Made by a program: the position numbers and the translations under genes. Under the pieces are notes generated by a model. It searched no databases. It saw only the letters and a list, made by a program, of their open reading frames with translations, and was not told where the DNA came from. A stretch of DNA of 64,000 nt from Paenibacillus sp. LS1 (lineage in GTDB: Bacteria; Bacillota; Bacilli; Paenibacillales; Paenibacillaceae): positions 45,857 through 109,856 of the forward strand of contig NZ_JAPDOE010000015.1 in the NCBI RefSeq assembly GCF_026013365.1, in the 5' to 3' direction. Shown in pieces: positions 8,435-17,084 of the stretch (its first letter is position 1; each line of letters begins with the position of its first letter).

Positions 8435-8464
8435 AAAAAAAGCGCCAACCGCAAAGGTTGGCGC
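8435..8464 (-). terminator. Terminator of the small membrane protein gene at 8478
   Basis: Stem GCGCCAACC-GCAAA-GGTTGGCGC with TTTTTTT following on the minus strand. It directly follows the small minus-strand gene and supports that this gene is real. Confidence 0.85.
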
Positions 8465-8477
8465 ACTAGATATTCCA

Positions 8478-8573
8478 TTAATAACTCCGCCAGTCCTCTT
8501 CCTCAGAGCGTACCAGCGAGGCACGTATCACATATACAAAAGCACAGACCAGGATTCCGGTGACAAGACTCAT
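8478..8573 (-). CDS. Very small single-pass membrane protein
   Basis: This gene encodes 31 residues starting MSLVTGILVCAFVYVIRASL and ending EEEDWRSY: one hydrophobic helix (residues 2-16) and a charged tail. GGAG lies 8 bases before the ATG at 8573; an ATG two codons earlier (8579) is also possible but is too close to the ribosome site. A strong minus-strand terminator follows 14 bases after the stop, and the gene is divergent from ylbJ. Family unknown. Confidence 0.6.
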   Translation of the reverse strand: MSLVTGILVCAFVYVIRASLVRSEEEDWRSY

Positions 8574-8676
8574 GATCATCACTCCATCCGAATTGAATTC
8601 CACCTTGGAGACAATTAGGTGACGTTCAGGCGTTTTTCTCATTTTAGCACACATCACTTAAAAACACAGCCACTTT

Positions 8677-8690
8677 TGCAAGCGCTTTCT
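8677..8690. promoter_or_regulatory. Candidate CcpA cre site upstream of ylbJ
   Basis: TGCAAGCGCTTTCT matches the degenerate cre consensus TGWAARCGYTWNCW at 13 of 14 positions. A -10-like TATAAT begins 4 bases later (8694). Whether CcpA acts here is inference. Confidence 0.4.
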
Positions 8691-8795
8691 ACGTATAATT
8701 TTGTACTGTTTGTCCGCTTTTTTTCATATATTGATGGCAAAAGCGCCACTGCCTACTGCACACCGACCATCCCAAAAAATAAAGGAGAGGAATTC

Positions 8796-10046
8796 ATGGC
8801 TGCTCCACAACGACTCACCCATGTCCTGGTCACACTCGCTCTCCTGCTCCTTTGTGTGTTAATGGTCTTGTTCCCAGCGGAAACCTGGCACGCAGGTGTA
8901 CGCGGACTGTCCATCTGGTGGGACGTATTGTTTCCCTCCCTTTTTCCTTTTTTGGTGCTGTCCGAGCTGCTGCTCGGCTTCGGCATTGTTCATTTTTTGG
9001 GCACCTTGCTGAATCCATTAATGCGTCCATTGTTTCGTGTTCCCGGAAGCGGTGGTTTCGTATTTGCCGTAAGCTGTGCATCCGGTTATCCTACAGGGGC
9101 TAAACTGACCGCCCAGTTATGGGAACAAAAGCTGGTTACCCGGGAAGAAGGAGAACGGCTCGTTGCCTTCACCACATCATCCGATCCAATCTTCATGATT
9201 GGCGCGGTATCGGTTGGCTTCTTCCACAATGTCGCTATTGCGCCAATATTGGTTGCGAGCCATTACGCTGCTGCTTTTCTGGTGGGTGTGCTCATGCGTT
9301 TCCACGGGGGTACAGCGAAAGGCTCACAGACAGACATCTCTTCTCCATCTCCAGCAGAGAAGATACATCGAAACAGACTGGTCCGTGCCATCTATGCGAT
9401 GCATGAAGCAAGAAAGGCTGACGGACGGGCATTTGGTGAACTGTTGCGCCAGGCAGTCTCCTCATCCCTTCGCCTTATTATTATCGTAGGGGGGCTGGTT
9501 GTATTCTTCTCGGTCATGATGGAGTTACTTGTGCAGACCGGTTGGCTTGGCGGACTGTACGGGATTACCGAGCAATTGCTACGGCATACCGGATTGCCTC
9601 CATCCTTATCTCCTAGCTTGGTCGGTGGACTATTTGAAGTAACGCTGGGGAACAAAGAGGCTGGGAGTGCCGGGGCATCCATCCCTCTCGTCTATAAGGT
9701 AGCGGCAGCAGCCTTTGTTCTCTCCTGGGGCGGATTATCCGTCCATGCGCAGATTATGAGTGTCCTTAGCAACACACCCATGAGATATGGTCCCTTTCTA
9801 TTTGCCAGAGCCATTCATGCGTTAATCGCACCTGTATTAGTCCTGCTGTTGTGGACACCCATGATGGGGCGTTCTTCTTCCCCCGTTCTCATGGATCCCG
9901 GTTTCATCCCATCATTATCGACGTATACACCGGACTGGGGACTGATCTTCCTGTCGGGAATGATTGTTTTTGCAAGCCTCATCGTGTTGTTGATCATCTT
10001 AGCAATATTAAGTTCTCTACTCCTGCCAAGACATGCAAAAAAATAA
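8796..10046 (+). CDS. ylbJ: Sporulation integral membrane protein YlbJ
   Basis: A 416-residue polytopic membrane protein with about eight hydrophobic segments. The nucleoside-transporter gate-like region with SGYPTGAKLTAQLWE (about residues 95-110) and the FTTSSDPIFMIGAV motif near 127-140 are typical of YlbJ, which Bacillus needs for a proper spore coat and cortex. The ATG at 8796 with AAAGGAGAGG upstream is preferred; an upstream open frame from 8619 lacks a ribosome site and adds non-conserved sequence. Convergent to none; nadK follows after 100 bases. Confidence 0.88.
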   Translation: MAAPQRLTHVLVTLALLLLCVLMVLFPAETWHAGVRGLSIWWDVLFPSLFPFLVLSELLLGFGIVHFLGTLLNPLMRPLFRVPGSGGFVFAVSCASGYPTGAKLTAQLWEQKLVTREEGERLVAFTTSSDPIFMIGAVSVGFFHNVAIAPILVASHYAAAFLVGVLMRFHGGTAKGSQTDISSPSPAEKIHRNRLVRAIYAMHEARKADGRAFGELLRQAVSSSLRLIIIVGGLVVFFSVMMELLVQTGWLGGLYGITEQLLRHTGLPPSLSPSLVGGLFEVTLGNKEAGSAGASIPLVYKVAAAAFVLSWGGLSVHAQIMSVLSNTPMRYGPFLFARAIHALIAPVLVLLLWTPMMGRSSSPVLMDPGFIPSLSTYTPDWGLIFLSGMIVFASLIVLLIILAILSSLLLPRHAKK

Positions 10047-10150
10047 GGCCACTATTCATCTATATTTCACTGAATATGCTTCCAAACGTTGTGTTCTTCC
10101 GCGGAATTGATTATCATCGGTAGTATAATGACCACAAAGGAGCTTTCATC

Positions 10151-10954
10151 TTGAGATACTATGTTCAAGACCGCGGAGACCAGTTATCGATTGATCTCAG
10201 TCAGCAGTTTCATGCGCTGGCGAAGGAAGAAGGGTTCAAGCTGGATGCAGAATCGCCGGAGATTGTCATCTCCATCGGGGGCGATGGTACGATGCTACAG
10301 GCATTTCACAATTTCATCGACCGCATTCCGGATATTGCTTTTGTTGGGGTTCATACAGGCCATCTCGGCTTTTACGCCGATTGGAAGAAGGAAGAATTAC
10401 GGGAATTAGTTCGGCTGATGAGTGGCAAGGGAGATCCGGAGCGTCTCAAACCACGTATTGTACAATATCCACTCTTGGAGCTTGAGATTCGTAAAAAGTC
10501 GGGGAATTCCTCTTACATCGCCCTTAATGAATTTACGTTAAAAGGTGTAGACGGTACCGTCGTGGCTCAGGTCGATATTAACGATGTGACATTTGAAATG
10601 TTCCGTGGGGATGGCATCTGTGTATCCACGCCATCAGGCAGCACGGCATACAACAAAGCCCTCGGCGGTGCTATGGTGCATCCAACCATCGAGGCAATTC
10701 AGATTGCGGAGATTGCATCGATTAATAACCGGGTCTATCGGACACTTGGTTCACCGGTTATTTTGCCCAAGCATCATCATTGTGATATTTTCTCGCGCAA
10801 GGATCAGCGGTTATTGATGACGATTGATCATGTAAACGTGATGGTGGAGGATCTGATCTCCGTCCGTTGTCAGGTATCCAGCCACAAGGTCAGTTTCGCG
10901 CGTTTCCGTCCTTATCCATTCTGGAACCGGGTTCGCACGGCATTTCTTGACTAA
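10151..10954 (+). CDS. nadK: NAD kinase
   Basis: A 267-residue cytosolic enzyme that phosphorylates NAD to NADP with ATP or polyphosphate. The glycine-rich GGDGTML motif is at residues 43-49 and the NE (ALNEFTLK) and GDG..CVSTPSGSTAYNKALGG segments near residues 124-175 are those of the Bacillus PpnK type. The start is TTG at 10151, supported by AAAGGAGC 8 bases before it. It ends in a bidirectional terminator shared with yutD. Confidence 0.95.
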   Translation: MRYYVQDRGDQLSIDLSQQFHALAKEEGFKLDAESPEIVISIGGDGTMLQAFHNFIDRIPDIAFVGVHTGHLGFYADWKKEELRELVRLMSGKGDPERLKPRIVQYPLLELEIRKKSGNSSYIALNEFTLKGVDGTVVAQVDINDVTFEMFRGDGICVSTPSGSTAYNKALGGAMVHPTIEAIQIAEIASINNRVYRTLGSPVILPKHHHCDIFSRKDQRLLMTIDHVNVMVEDLISVRCQVSSHKVSFARFRPYPFWNRVRTAFLD

Positions 10955-10965
10955 AATACGAACAC

Positions 10966-10999
10966 AAAAAAAAGCGGTCCTTCTCAGGAACCGCTTTTT
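10966..10999. terminator. Bidirectional terminator between nadK and yutD
   Basis: Stem AAAGCGGTTCC-like arms (AAGCGGTCC / GGAACCGCTT) flanked by A7 on one side and T5 on the other. Its right arm overlaps the last codons of yutD. Confidence 0.85.
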
Positions 11000-11421
11000 G
11001 CTTTGGCTTGAGGCTGATCCTTGCTCTTCTGAAGCACAAAGTACGCACAGCCAAAGTTACAATATTCATTGATATAATCCACAATACTGGCAATCGTGGA
11101 ATCCTTCGTCGCTTTTGGATGGTTATCGCGGTAAAAACCTTTTAACCTTAACTGGCTATAACCCCAGTCCCCGATAATATAATCATAACGCTCCAGCACT
11201 TCACTGTAACGATCACGGAAGACCTCTGGGTTCCAGCCCTCTTTGTGGTTCTGGACGATTTCATAATTTTTTCCGCCGATCTGTACAATGACCGGTTCTT
11301 TGGGCTTTTCCTCAACTGACTCAACAACCGATTCCTGAACCGGCTCCTGGATCTGTTCCTGAAGCTGGTCCTGAATCTGTTCTGTGATTTTTTCTTCTTC
11401 CAATCCGGTTTCCTCCATCAC
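10984..11421 (-). CDS. yutD: YutD family protein (DUF1027)
   Basis: A 145-residue protein. Residues 1-38 are an unusual acidic, glutamine-rich stretch of repeated E-x-I-Q/V-Q elements; residues 45-130 are the conserved YutD domain with YEIVQNHKEGWN, RYDYIIGDWGY, LRLKGFY and the cysteine pair EYCNFGCAYFVL. The function is unknown. The gene overlaps the end of lipA: either GTG 11421 or ATG 11418 (TGATG overlap) is the start. The lipA-yutD linkage is also found in Bacillus. Confidence 0.82.
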   Translation of the reverse strand: MMEETGLEEEKITEQIQDQLQEQIQEPVQESVVESVEEKPKEPVIVQIGGKNYEIVQNHKEGWNPEVFRDRYSEVLERYDYIIGDWGYSQLRLKGFYRDNHPKATKDSTIASIVDYINEYCNFGCAYFVLQKSKDQPQAKAKSGS

Positions 11422-12317
11422 GCGTGTGTTGCCGCCTGTTCAGCATGTTTGGTAGCCGATTTCACCTGTTCATGCGCATGGTAGGAGCTGCGTACCATCG
11501 GACCGGACTCGACGTGGCTGAACCCACGTTTTAATCCTTCCTGTTTCAATGCAGCGAACTCCTCTGGCGGATAATACTTTTCAACATACAGATGTTTCTC
11601 CGATGGCTGCAAATATTGACCAATCGTCATAATATCGCAGTTCACCGCACGAAGATCATCCATCGTCAATAAAATTTCATTATATTCCTCACCTACACCA
11701 AGCATAATGCTTGATTTCGTTGGGATGTTAGGTTGCATTTCTTTGGCACGAGCAAGCAATTCCAGTGAACGTTTATATTTCGCCTTGGCGCGCACTTTGT
11801 CTGACAACCGCTCTACCGTCTCAATATTATGATTCAGAATGTCCGGTTTGGCATCCATTACAATCTGCAAAGATTCCCGATCGCCCAGAAAATCTGGAAT
11901 GAGTACTTCAACGCTGCACAATGGCAACCGCCGCCGTACGGCCTTTACCGTCTCTGCAAAAATCGTAGCTCCCCCGTCCTTCAGGTCGTCACGGGCTACA
12001 CTTGTAATTACGCAGTGTTGCAGATTCATCTGCTCTGCTGCTTCCGCCACACGTTCTGGTTCCTGCAAATCAAGCTCCGTTGGCAAGCCTGTGTTCACCG
12101 CGCAAAAACGGCATGCCCTTGTGCATATGTCGCCCAAAATCATAAAAGTGGCCGTTCGATTGGCCCAGCATTCATAGATATTCGGGCACCGTGCTTCCTC
12201 ACATACCGTATGCAGCGTTTTGGAACGCATCATCGTTTTCATTTCCTGATAGTTATCGCCGGTTGTCAATTTGATCCGAATCCAATCCGGTTTCGGTTCT
12301 TTAACACGTTTAGCCAA
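11418..12317 (-). CDS. lipA: Lipoyl synthase
   Basis: A radical-SAM enzyme that inserts two sulphurs into octanoyl groups on lipoyl domains. Both iron-sulphur clusters are visible: the auxiliary CEEARCPNIYEC motif (C-x4-C-x5-C, about residues 34-45) and the radical-SAM CTRACRFC motif (about residues 60-67). The start is set at TTG 12317 because AAGG lies 8 bases upstream and the resulting 299-residue protein begins MAKRVKEPKPDW, like homologues; the open frame upstream (to 12467) adds 50 residues with no family match. Coupled to yutD. Confidence 0.93.
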   Translation of the reverse strand: MAKRVKEPKPDWIRIKLTTGDNYQEMKTMMRSKTLHTVCEEARCPNIYECWANRTATFMILGDICTRACRFCAVNTGLPTELDLQEPERVAEAAEQMNLQHCVITSVARDDLKDGGATIFAETVKAVRRRLPLCSVEVLIPDFLGDRESLQIVMDAKPDILNHNIETVERLSDKVRAKAKYKRSLELLARAKEMQPNIPTKSSIMLGVGEEYNEILLTMDDLRAVNCDIMTIGQYLQPSEKHLYVEKYYPPEEFAALKQEGLKRGFSHVESGPMVRSSYHAHEQVKSATKHAEQAATHA

Positions 12318-12557
12318 TGCATAAACCTTCTTTCTACTGAAGTTAGGCTGTTGCTCGGAACATATTATACCATGAAAGCGTTGGAAAAACTCCCATTTGT
12401 CACATCTTGTGCATTCATCCCCGATATGGACAATTTGTATCATTCGATTCATCCCAAGTGCTGACATGGATAAAATGAGAACTTTTGAAGAACGCTAACC
12501 TTTAGCTTGGTTCATCGGGTACCTTGTATCATTTTAATGGAAAGGGGCTGCTTCCCA

Positions 12558-13628
12558 GTGCAACAACGCTTGACCTTCAGGCACACGTACCGCTTTTGGA
12601 TCAAAACATTACTTGCAGGTACTCTGCTTCTCCCATTCTTGCCTGTTGAAGTTTACGGTGAACCCGCCCAGGCCGCTCCCAAACCACAGGCAGCTGAGCT
12701 GAAGCCCGCAGAAATCTTCGCTGCACGTCGTCATTTATATGAGAACATCAGTCAGATGACTCAGATTCCCTGGTACAGGCTGGCCGCCATTGATCAGTAC
12801 GAACGTACGATTACCCGTGCACACCCGAAGGATCGCAAGCATCCGGAGCGGCTCACAGGTGTCTTCATGACCTCTCCGGCCTGGAGAGGATGGCTAAATC
12901 CGGATGAGACGGATCAACATCCGGAATCCATTCTTTTTTTCAAAGGATATGGGCGTGATGGTTCAGGAGACGGTATAGCGGATGCCAATAATGATCAGGA
13001 TGTGCTGTACAGTATAGCTTCTGTTATTCAGGGTTACGGGAACAAGCAGGAAGACTTCAACATTGCCTTGTGGGAATATTATCACAACTCCCGTGCTGTA
13101 CAACGGATACAGCAATTCGCGAAGTTATATGAGCATTTTGACAATCTGGATCTGTTTGGACATGCCTTTCCGGTCCCACTTGGAACCAACTACTCCTATC
13201 GCAGCACCTGGGGTACCAAACGAAGCTGGGGTGGCTATCGCATTCATGAGGGAACGGATATCTTCGCTCCGCATGGCCTACCTGTGCGCAGCACCTGTTA
13301 CGGGGTCGTGGAGATCAAAGGCTGGAACCCGTTTGGCGGCTGGCGCATCGGAATTCGGGATTTGAACAACCATTATCATTACTACGCCCATCTCTCTGGT
13401 TTTGACAAGAGCGCACGCATCGGTGAAGTGGTTATTCCCGGTCAGGTCGTAGGTTGGGTTGGCAGTTCGGGGTACGGGAAACCTGGGACACAGGGCAAAT
13501 TTCCTCCACATCTGCACTATGGGATCTACCGGGACAGCGGACTGCACGAATGGTCGTTCGATCCTTATCCACAGCTGAAACATTGGGAACAGGATGAACG
13601 CAAACAGAAGAAGAATAAGAGCAAGTGA
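12558..13628 (+). CDS. lytH: M23 family peptidase, LytH-like sporulation endopeptidase
   Basis: A 356-residue exported protein. An N-terminal hydrophobic segment (about residues 12-30) serves as signal or anchor. The C-terminal M23 domain has HEGTDIFAP (His and Asp zinc ligands, near residue 230) and HLHYGIY (near 330), the LytM-type zinc site. In Bacillus, LytH is an L-Ala-D-Glu peptidase that trims cortex peptidoglycan, and it sits beside lipA and yunB exactly as here; the symbol rests on this synteny. Start GTG 12558 is favoured by AAAGGGG 10 bases upstream over ATG 12537. Confidence 0.75.
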   Translation: MQQRLTFRHTYRFWIKTLLAGTLLLPFLPVEVYGEPAQAAPKPQAAELKPAEIFAARRHLYENISQMTQIPWYRLAAIDQYERTITRAHPKDRKHPERLTGVFMTSPAWRGWLNPDETDQHPESILFFKGYGRDGSGDGIADANNDQDVLYSIASVIQGYGNKQEDFNIALWEYYHNSRAVQRIQQFAKLYEHFDNLDLFGHAFPVPLGTNYSYRSTWGTKRSWGGYRIHEGTDIFAPHGLPVRSTCYGVVEIKGWNPFGGWRIGIRDLNNHYHYYAHLSGFDKSARIGEVVIPGQVVGWVGSSGYGKPGTQGKFPPHLHYGIYRDSGLHEWSFDPYPQLKHWEQDERKQKKNKSK

Positions 13629-13745
13629 GTCGAGAATATACTCAGTAAGTGGAAGCAATTTGGAGTACACCGCTTAATTCAATCCAAGTCTATAATTTGG
13701 CGGAATTAAGTGGATTCTCTTCGGCTTAGAGTGCAATATGCATTC

Positions 13746-13779
13746 AAAAAAGGGACCTCTTGGATAGAGGTCCCTTTTC
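13746..13779. terminator. Terminator between lytH and yunB
   Basis: Stem AGGGACCTCT-TGGAT-AGAGGTCCCT with A6 on the left and TTTT on the right, so usable by both convergent genes. Confidence 0.85.
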
Positions 13780-13801
13780 GCTTTACTTATTAAAATGTGA
13801 T

Positions 13802-14677
13802 TCACGGCTGCGCGTCCTTATTAGGCTGCACTCCGCCATTGATATCAGGCAAATCTGGCTCAAATTCAAGCTCGTTCCCTTGCAAATGGTCTGACGGCGC
13901 TTGTTGCTGGTTCTGGCTTGGGGGAGTTGTCGTCACTCCATTACCGCTTGATACACCCGTATGACCTGATGGCAGCGCAATAGCCGGGGCATTACCGCCG
14001 TTGCTTCCTACCGGCTTGCCCTGATTATCGTAATAATACATGGGCACATCCCCGACAACCAAAAGATAGGAAATCGGGATTTCCGTATCGACCGTTTCGG
14101 GCTCCATATCGAAGGGCACCACAACCGCGACCTCAGCAATGATATGAATGTACACTTCCACCAAGATCATGTTAATGCCTGCATTCTGCTGACGGGTGTT
14201 CAAGTCCACTTTGACAGCGCCTTGAGGCTCAATACGAACCGGTATACTTGGACCAAATGAAGCCATCACGGGACTGCCCAGCGCCTGCCCCAGCGGTATC
14301 TTTTCTTTTAACATGTGTACATTCTGAAGCGTGGATTGCACGATATTCATCGTACTTGCGGTGATTCGCATATGCTCATTGTAGTTCAGCATGAAACCGG
14401 ACACTTTCCCGGCGGTATCCGTCTTCCAGTCAATCAGCCCTTCGTTGGTTTTGCCATCTGCCACCTGTGCTGTAATCGCCTTGTTGATCGCTTCGGTCGC
14501 AATCTGCTTCACTCTAATCTTGGCCAAGTGCATGATTGGGGGCTTCATTTTCTTATCTACATAGGCAAAACCCTGCATTAAACAAAACGCGGTGACCAAT
14601 AAAATGATCAACCACATTTTGCGTTTGCCGCTGGGCGGCTTACGGCGTCTCCGGCTTCGCCATCTTCTTCTCATCAT
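13802..14677 (-). CDS. yunB: Sporulation protein YunB
   Basis: A 291-residue protein with a very basic N-terminus (RRRWRSRRRRK), one membrane helix at about residues 22-39 and an extracytoplasmic domain. The segments LAKIRVKQIATEAINKAI, IPLGQALGSP and FGPSIPVRIEPQGAV match YunB, a mother-cell sporulation protein needed for normal spores in Bacillus. After residue 235 comes a low-complexity tail rich in Pro, Gln, Gly and Asn that is longer than in Bacillus. A start at 14674 (second Met) is equally possible. Confidence 0.85.
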   Translation of the reverse strand: MMRRRWRSRRRRKPPSGKRKMWLIILLVTAFCLMQGFAYVDKKMKPPIMHLAKIRVKQIATEAINKAITAQVADGKTNEGLIDWKTDTAGKVSGFMLNYNEHMRITASTMNIVQSTLQNVHMLKEKIPLGQALGSPVMASFGPSIPVRIEPQGAVKVDLNTRQQNAGINMILVEVYIHIIAEVAVVVPFDMEPETVDTEIPISYLLVVGDVPMYYYDNQGKPVGSNGGNAPAIALPSGHTGVSSGNGVTTTPPSQNQQQAPSDHLQGNELEFEPDLPDINGGVQPNKDAQP

Positions 14678-14841
14678 CGAAGTGTCCCTCCCCTACGGGA
14701 TGAGCTATAGGCTATATGTTAACCTTATGCACCGTTGTCCCGAAAAAGAAGGACAGTACGTGGACACTGGACAGAAAGTAATAACAAGTTAAAAGAGACA
14801 AGTCTTCACCATTGCTAATAGGAAAATACGAAAACAGAGAT

Positions 14842-14882
14842 AAAAAAAACTCCCGCCCGCAGATTAATCTGCATGGCGGGAG
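14842..14882 (-). terminator. Terminator of the transaldolase-type gene
   Basis: Stem CTCCCGCC / GGCGGGAG with an inner CGCAGATTAATCTGC hairpin, followed by T8 on the minus strand. Confidence 0.85.
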
Positions 14883-14927
14883 ACATTATGTTCAGACCAC
14901 CCAAAAACTCAGGCAACGTCTATCCTT

Positions 14928-15572
14928 TTATTTCGGAACAGATTCCCAATCTTTCAGGAAACGTTCAATGCCGCTGTCCGTCAGTGGGTGCTTCCAAAGA
15001 GTTGGCAAGAGCGAACCCGGAATGGTGGCAATGTGCGCACCGGAAAGGGCTGCATCTTCTACATGTTTGATATTGCGAATGCTTGCTGCGATAATCTCGG
15101 AAGGCAGATCATACATGTCCAAAATCAGACGCAGATCACGAATCAGTTTCATACCATCCACCGCAATATCATCTAAGCGCCCAACGAATGGACTGATGTA
15201 GGTTGCACCGGCTTTCGCCGCCATCAGGCCCTGTGCTGCGGAGAAGATCAGCGTTACATTGGTTTTGATCCCTTTTTGCGTCAACTCATGACAAGCATAT
15301 AGCCCATCTTCGGTCATCGGCAATTTAATGACTACATTCGGTGCCCATTCTGCAATTTCATAAGCTTCCTTCAACATATCCTCGGCTTTGAGACCGATAA
15401 CTTCAGCACTGACTGGGCCTTTAACAACGCCACAGATCTCCTGAATGACTTCTTTAAATACGCGACCTTCTTTGGCAATCAAAGACGGGTTGGTCGTGAC
15501 TCCATCCACCAGACCCAGACGTTCGATCCGTTTGATTTCTCCCACATTCCCTGTATCCAAGAAAAATTTCAT
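14928..15572 (-). CDS. fsa: Fructose-6-phosphate aldolase / small transaldolase (TalC type)
   Basis: A 214-residue single-domain TIM barrel of the TalC/FSA group. DGVTTNPSLIAKEG (residues 24-37), IKLPMTEDGL with the Schiff-base lysine near residue 83, and TNVTLIFSAAQ (residues 107-117) are diagnostic. The enzyme transfers dihydroxyacetone units in the non-oxidative pentose phosphate pathway (transaldolase) or acts as an F6P aldolase; sequence alone does not settle which. It is followed on the same strand by gnd and zwf further upstream, so pathway genes are grouped. Confidence 0.92.
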   Translation of the reverse strand: MKFFLDTGNVGEIKRIERLGLVDGVTTNPSLIAKEGRVFKEVIQEICGVVKGPVSAEVIGLKAEDMLKEAYEIAEWAPNVVIKLPMTEDGLYACHELTQKGIKTNVTLIFSAAQGLMAAKAGATYISPFVGRLDDIAVDGMKLIRDLRLILDMYDLPSEIIAASIRNIKHVEDAALSGAHIATIPGSLLPTLWKHPLTDSGIERFLKDWESVPK

Positions 15573-15658
15573 GATATGTTACCTCCACTTGATGAATTCG
15601 TAAACACGATATAAGTCATTACCCGATGTTCATCATATGTTAACAGTTATATATAAAT

Positions 15659-16552
15659 TTAATTTTTCTCTACAGCGTGACCGCCAAATTCGTTACGCAA
15701 TGCTGCTACTACTTTACCTGTGAATGTATCTGTCTCCAGGGAACGGTAACGCATCAGCAAGGACAAAGCGATAACTGGTGTAGCTGTTTGAAGGTCAAAT
15801 GCCGTTTCTACCGTCCAACGTCCTTCGCCAGAAGAGTGCATTACGCCTTTAATCTCATCAAGGTTCGCATCTTTGGAGAATGCACGTTCTGTAAGCTCCA
15901 TCAACCAAGAGCGGATAACGGAACCGTTGTTCCATACACGAGCCACTTGTTCGAAGTCGAAATCAAATCCACTTTTCTCCAATACGTCAAAACCTTCACC
16001 GATGGATGCCATCATACCGTACTCGATACCATTGTGAACCATTTTGAGGAAGTGACCGCTGCCCGCTTTACCTGCATACAGGTAGCCGTTCTCTACGGAA
16101 GTATCTTTGAATGCCGGTTCAACGATTGCCCAAGCTTCCGGGTCTCCACCGATCATGTAACATGCGCCATTACGTGCGCCTTCCATACCGCCAGATGTAC
16201 CTGCATCCATGTAGTGAATGCCTTTAGGTTTCATCTCTTCGTAGCGACGGATGGATTCTTTGTAGTGGGAGTTACCTGCTTCAATAATGATGTCGCCTTT
16301 GGAGAGCAACGGGCTAACTTCAGCCAATACAGCGTCTACTACGTTGTGGGGAACCATGATCCACAATACACGTGGGGATTCGAGTGAAGCCACCATCTCT
16401 GCGTAAGAAGATACGCCTTCAGCGCCGTATTCTTTCATTTCTTTTACTGCTTCAGCGTTCAGGTCAAAAGCAACCACTTCGTGTTTGTGATCAATCAGGT
16501 TTCTACCCAGGTTCAATCCCATTTTTCCTAATCCGACAAGTCCAAGTTTCAT
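15659..16552 (-). CDS. gnd: 6-phosphogluconate dehydrogenase, short NAD-dependent type
   Basis: A 297-residue decarboxylating dehydrogenase giving ribulose-5-phosphate. The Rossmann motif GLVGLGKMGLNLGRN is at residues 3-17, and the substrate motif DAGTSGGMEGARNG and the KMVHNGIEYGMM catalytic lysine helix (near residue 173) are intact. The short length places it with the YqeC/GndA-like NAD-preferring group rather than the 470-residue NADP enzyme; cofactor preference is inferred. AGGAGG lies upstream of ATG 16552. Second gene of the pentose phosphate cluster. Confidence 0.92.
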   Translation of the reverse strand: MKLGLVGLGKMGLNLGRNLIDHKHEVVAFDLNAEAVKEMKEYGAEGVSSYAEMVASLESPRVLWIMVPHNVVDAVLAEVSPLLSKGDIIIEAGNSHYKESIRRYEEMKPKGIHYMDAGTSGGMEGARNGACYMIGGDPEAWAIVEPAFKDTSVENGYLYAGKAGSGHFLKMVHNGIEYGMMASIGEGFDVLEKSGFDFDFEQVARVWNNGSVIRSWLMELTERAFSKDANLDEIKGVMHSSGEGRWTVETAFDLQTATPVIALSLLMRYRSLETDTFTGKVVAALRNEFGGHAVEKN

Positions 16553-16640
16553 TTCAAAATCCTCCTGTTATGAACAATGTTTAATTTTCATTTGCGTTCA
16601 AAATTAAAAATAAGTGCTTAACGTTTGGAGAAGTAACCGT

Positions 16641-16760
16641 TCCGGTCACGAATCGTTCTTTTGATCGCTGTTATCCCCAGATTTTTTGAATCTCCTATAT
16701 TAGGAGAAAATCCGGGGATAAAGGCGAACGCTTTGCTTCTTCAGAATCGATTTCGTCCCC
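16641..16760. repeat. Long imperfect inverted repeat, possible dispersed intergenic element
   Basis: The centre forms TTATCCCC..GATT..TCTCCTA / TAGGAGA..AATC..GGGGATAA (16671-16721) and the pairing continues outward with TCGC/GCGA and further partial arms. It has no T run and is much larger than a terminator. This kind of block looks like a dispersed Paenibacillus intergenic repeat, but only one copy is seen here. Confidence 0.5.
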
Positions 16761-16823
16761 TACACTACATTCTCAGCGTTCAAGCCAACTCATTTTAAAA
16801 CTGAACCACAAATCTATATTCAA

Positions 16824-16863
16824 AAATTTTCACGGCCTTCCGGTAATCATAACCGGAAGGGCT
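16824..16863 (-). terminator. Terminator-like hairpin downstream of zwf
   Basis: CCTTCCGGT-7 nt-ACCGGAAGG stem; on the minus strand a short spacer is followed by AAAATTTTTG. It lies about 220 bases beyond the zwf stop, so it may end a longer transcript. Confidence 0.5.
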
Positions 16864-17084
16864 TATGCAAAATTGGAACGGTATAATTCATAATTGATAC
16901 TGTATATATCAGCATTTTGCATCATTCAATCCAAACTCGCTTACGAGTACAAGCTCTAGGGAAATAAAACATTTCCTTCTATATCCTGCTGACTTGGAAG
17001 ACGCAATTTGGTTTGTTCAAAATGTTCAATGGTGAGCAGCACGTATTGTCGTTCTTTTCTCTTATGCTTACTTTTTCGGTACAC

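Larger units (their letters stand above)
16553..17084. other. 530-bp gene-free stretch between gnd and zwf
   Basis: No credible gene lies here. It holds a long hairpin element (16641-16760) and a terminator-like hairpin (16824-16863) that suits the end of zwf transcription. The rest is AT-rich and shows no further structure that I can support. Confidence 0.6.

Noticed and set aside
15677..16387. 236-codon plus-strand open frame over gnd
   Set aside because: It is antisense to a clear gnd gene, shows no recognisable domain, is rich in Cys and His as expected of a reverse-strand shadow, and lacks a ribosome site.
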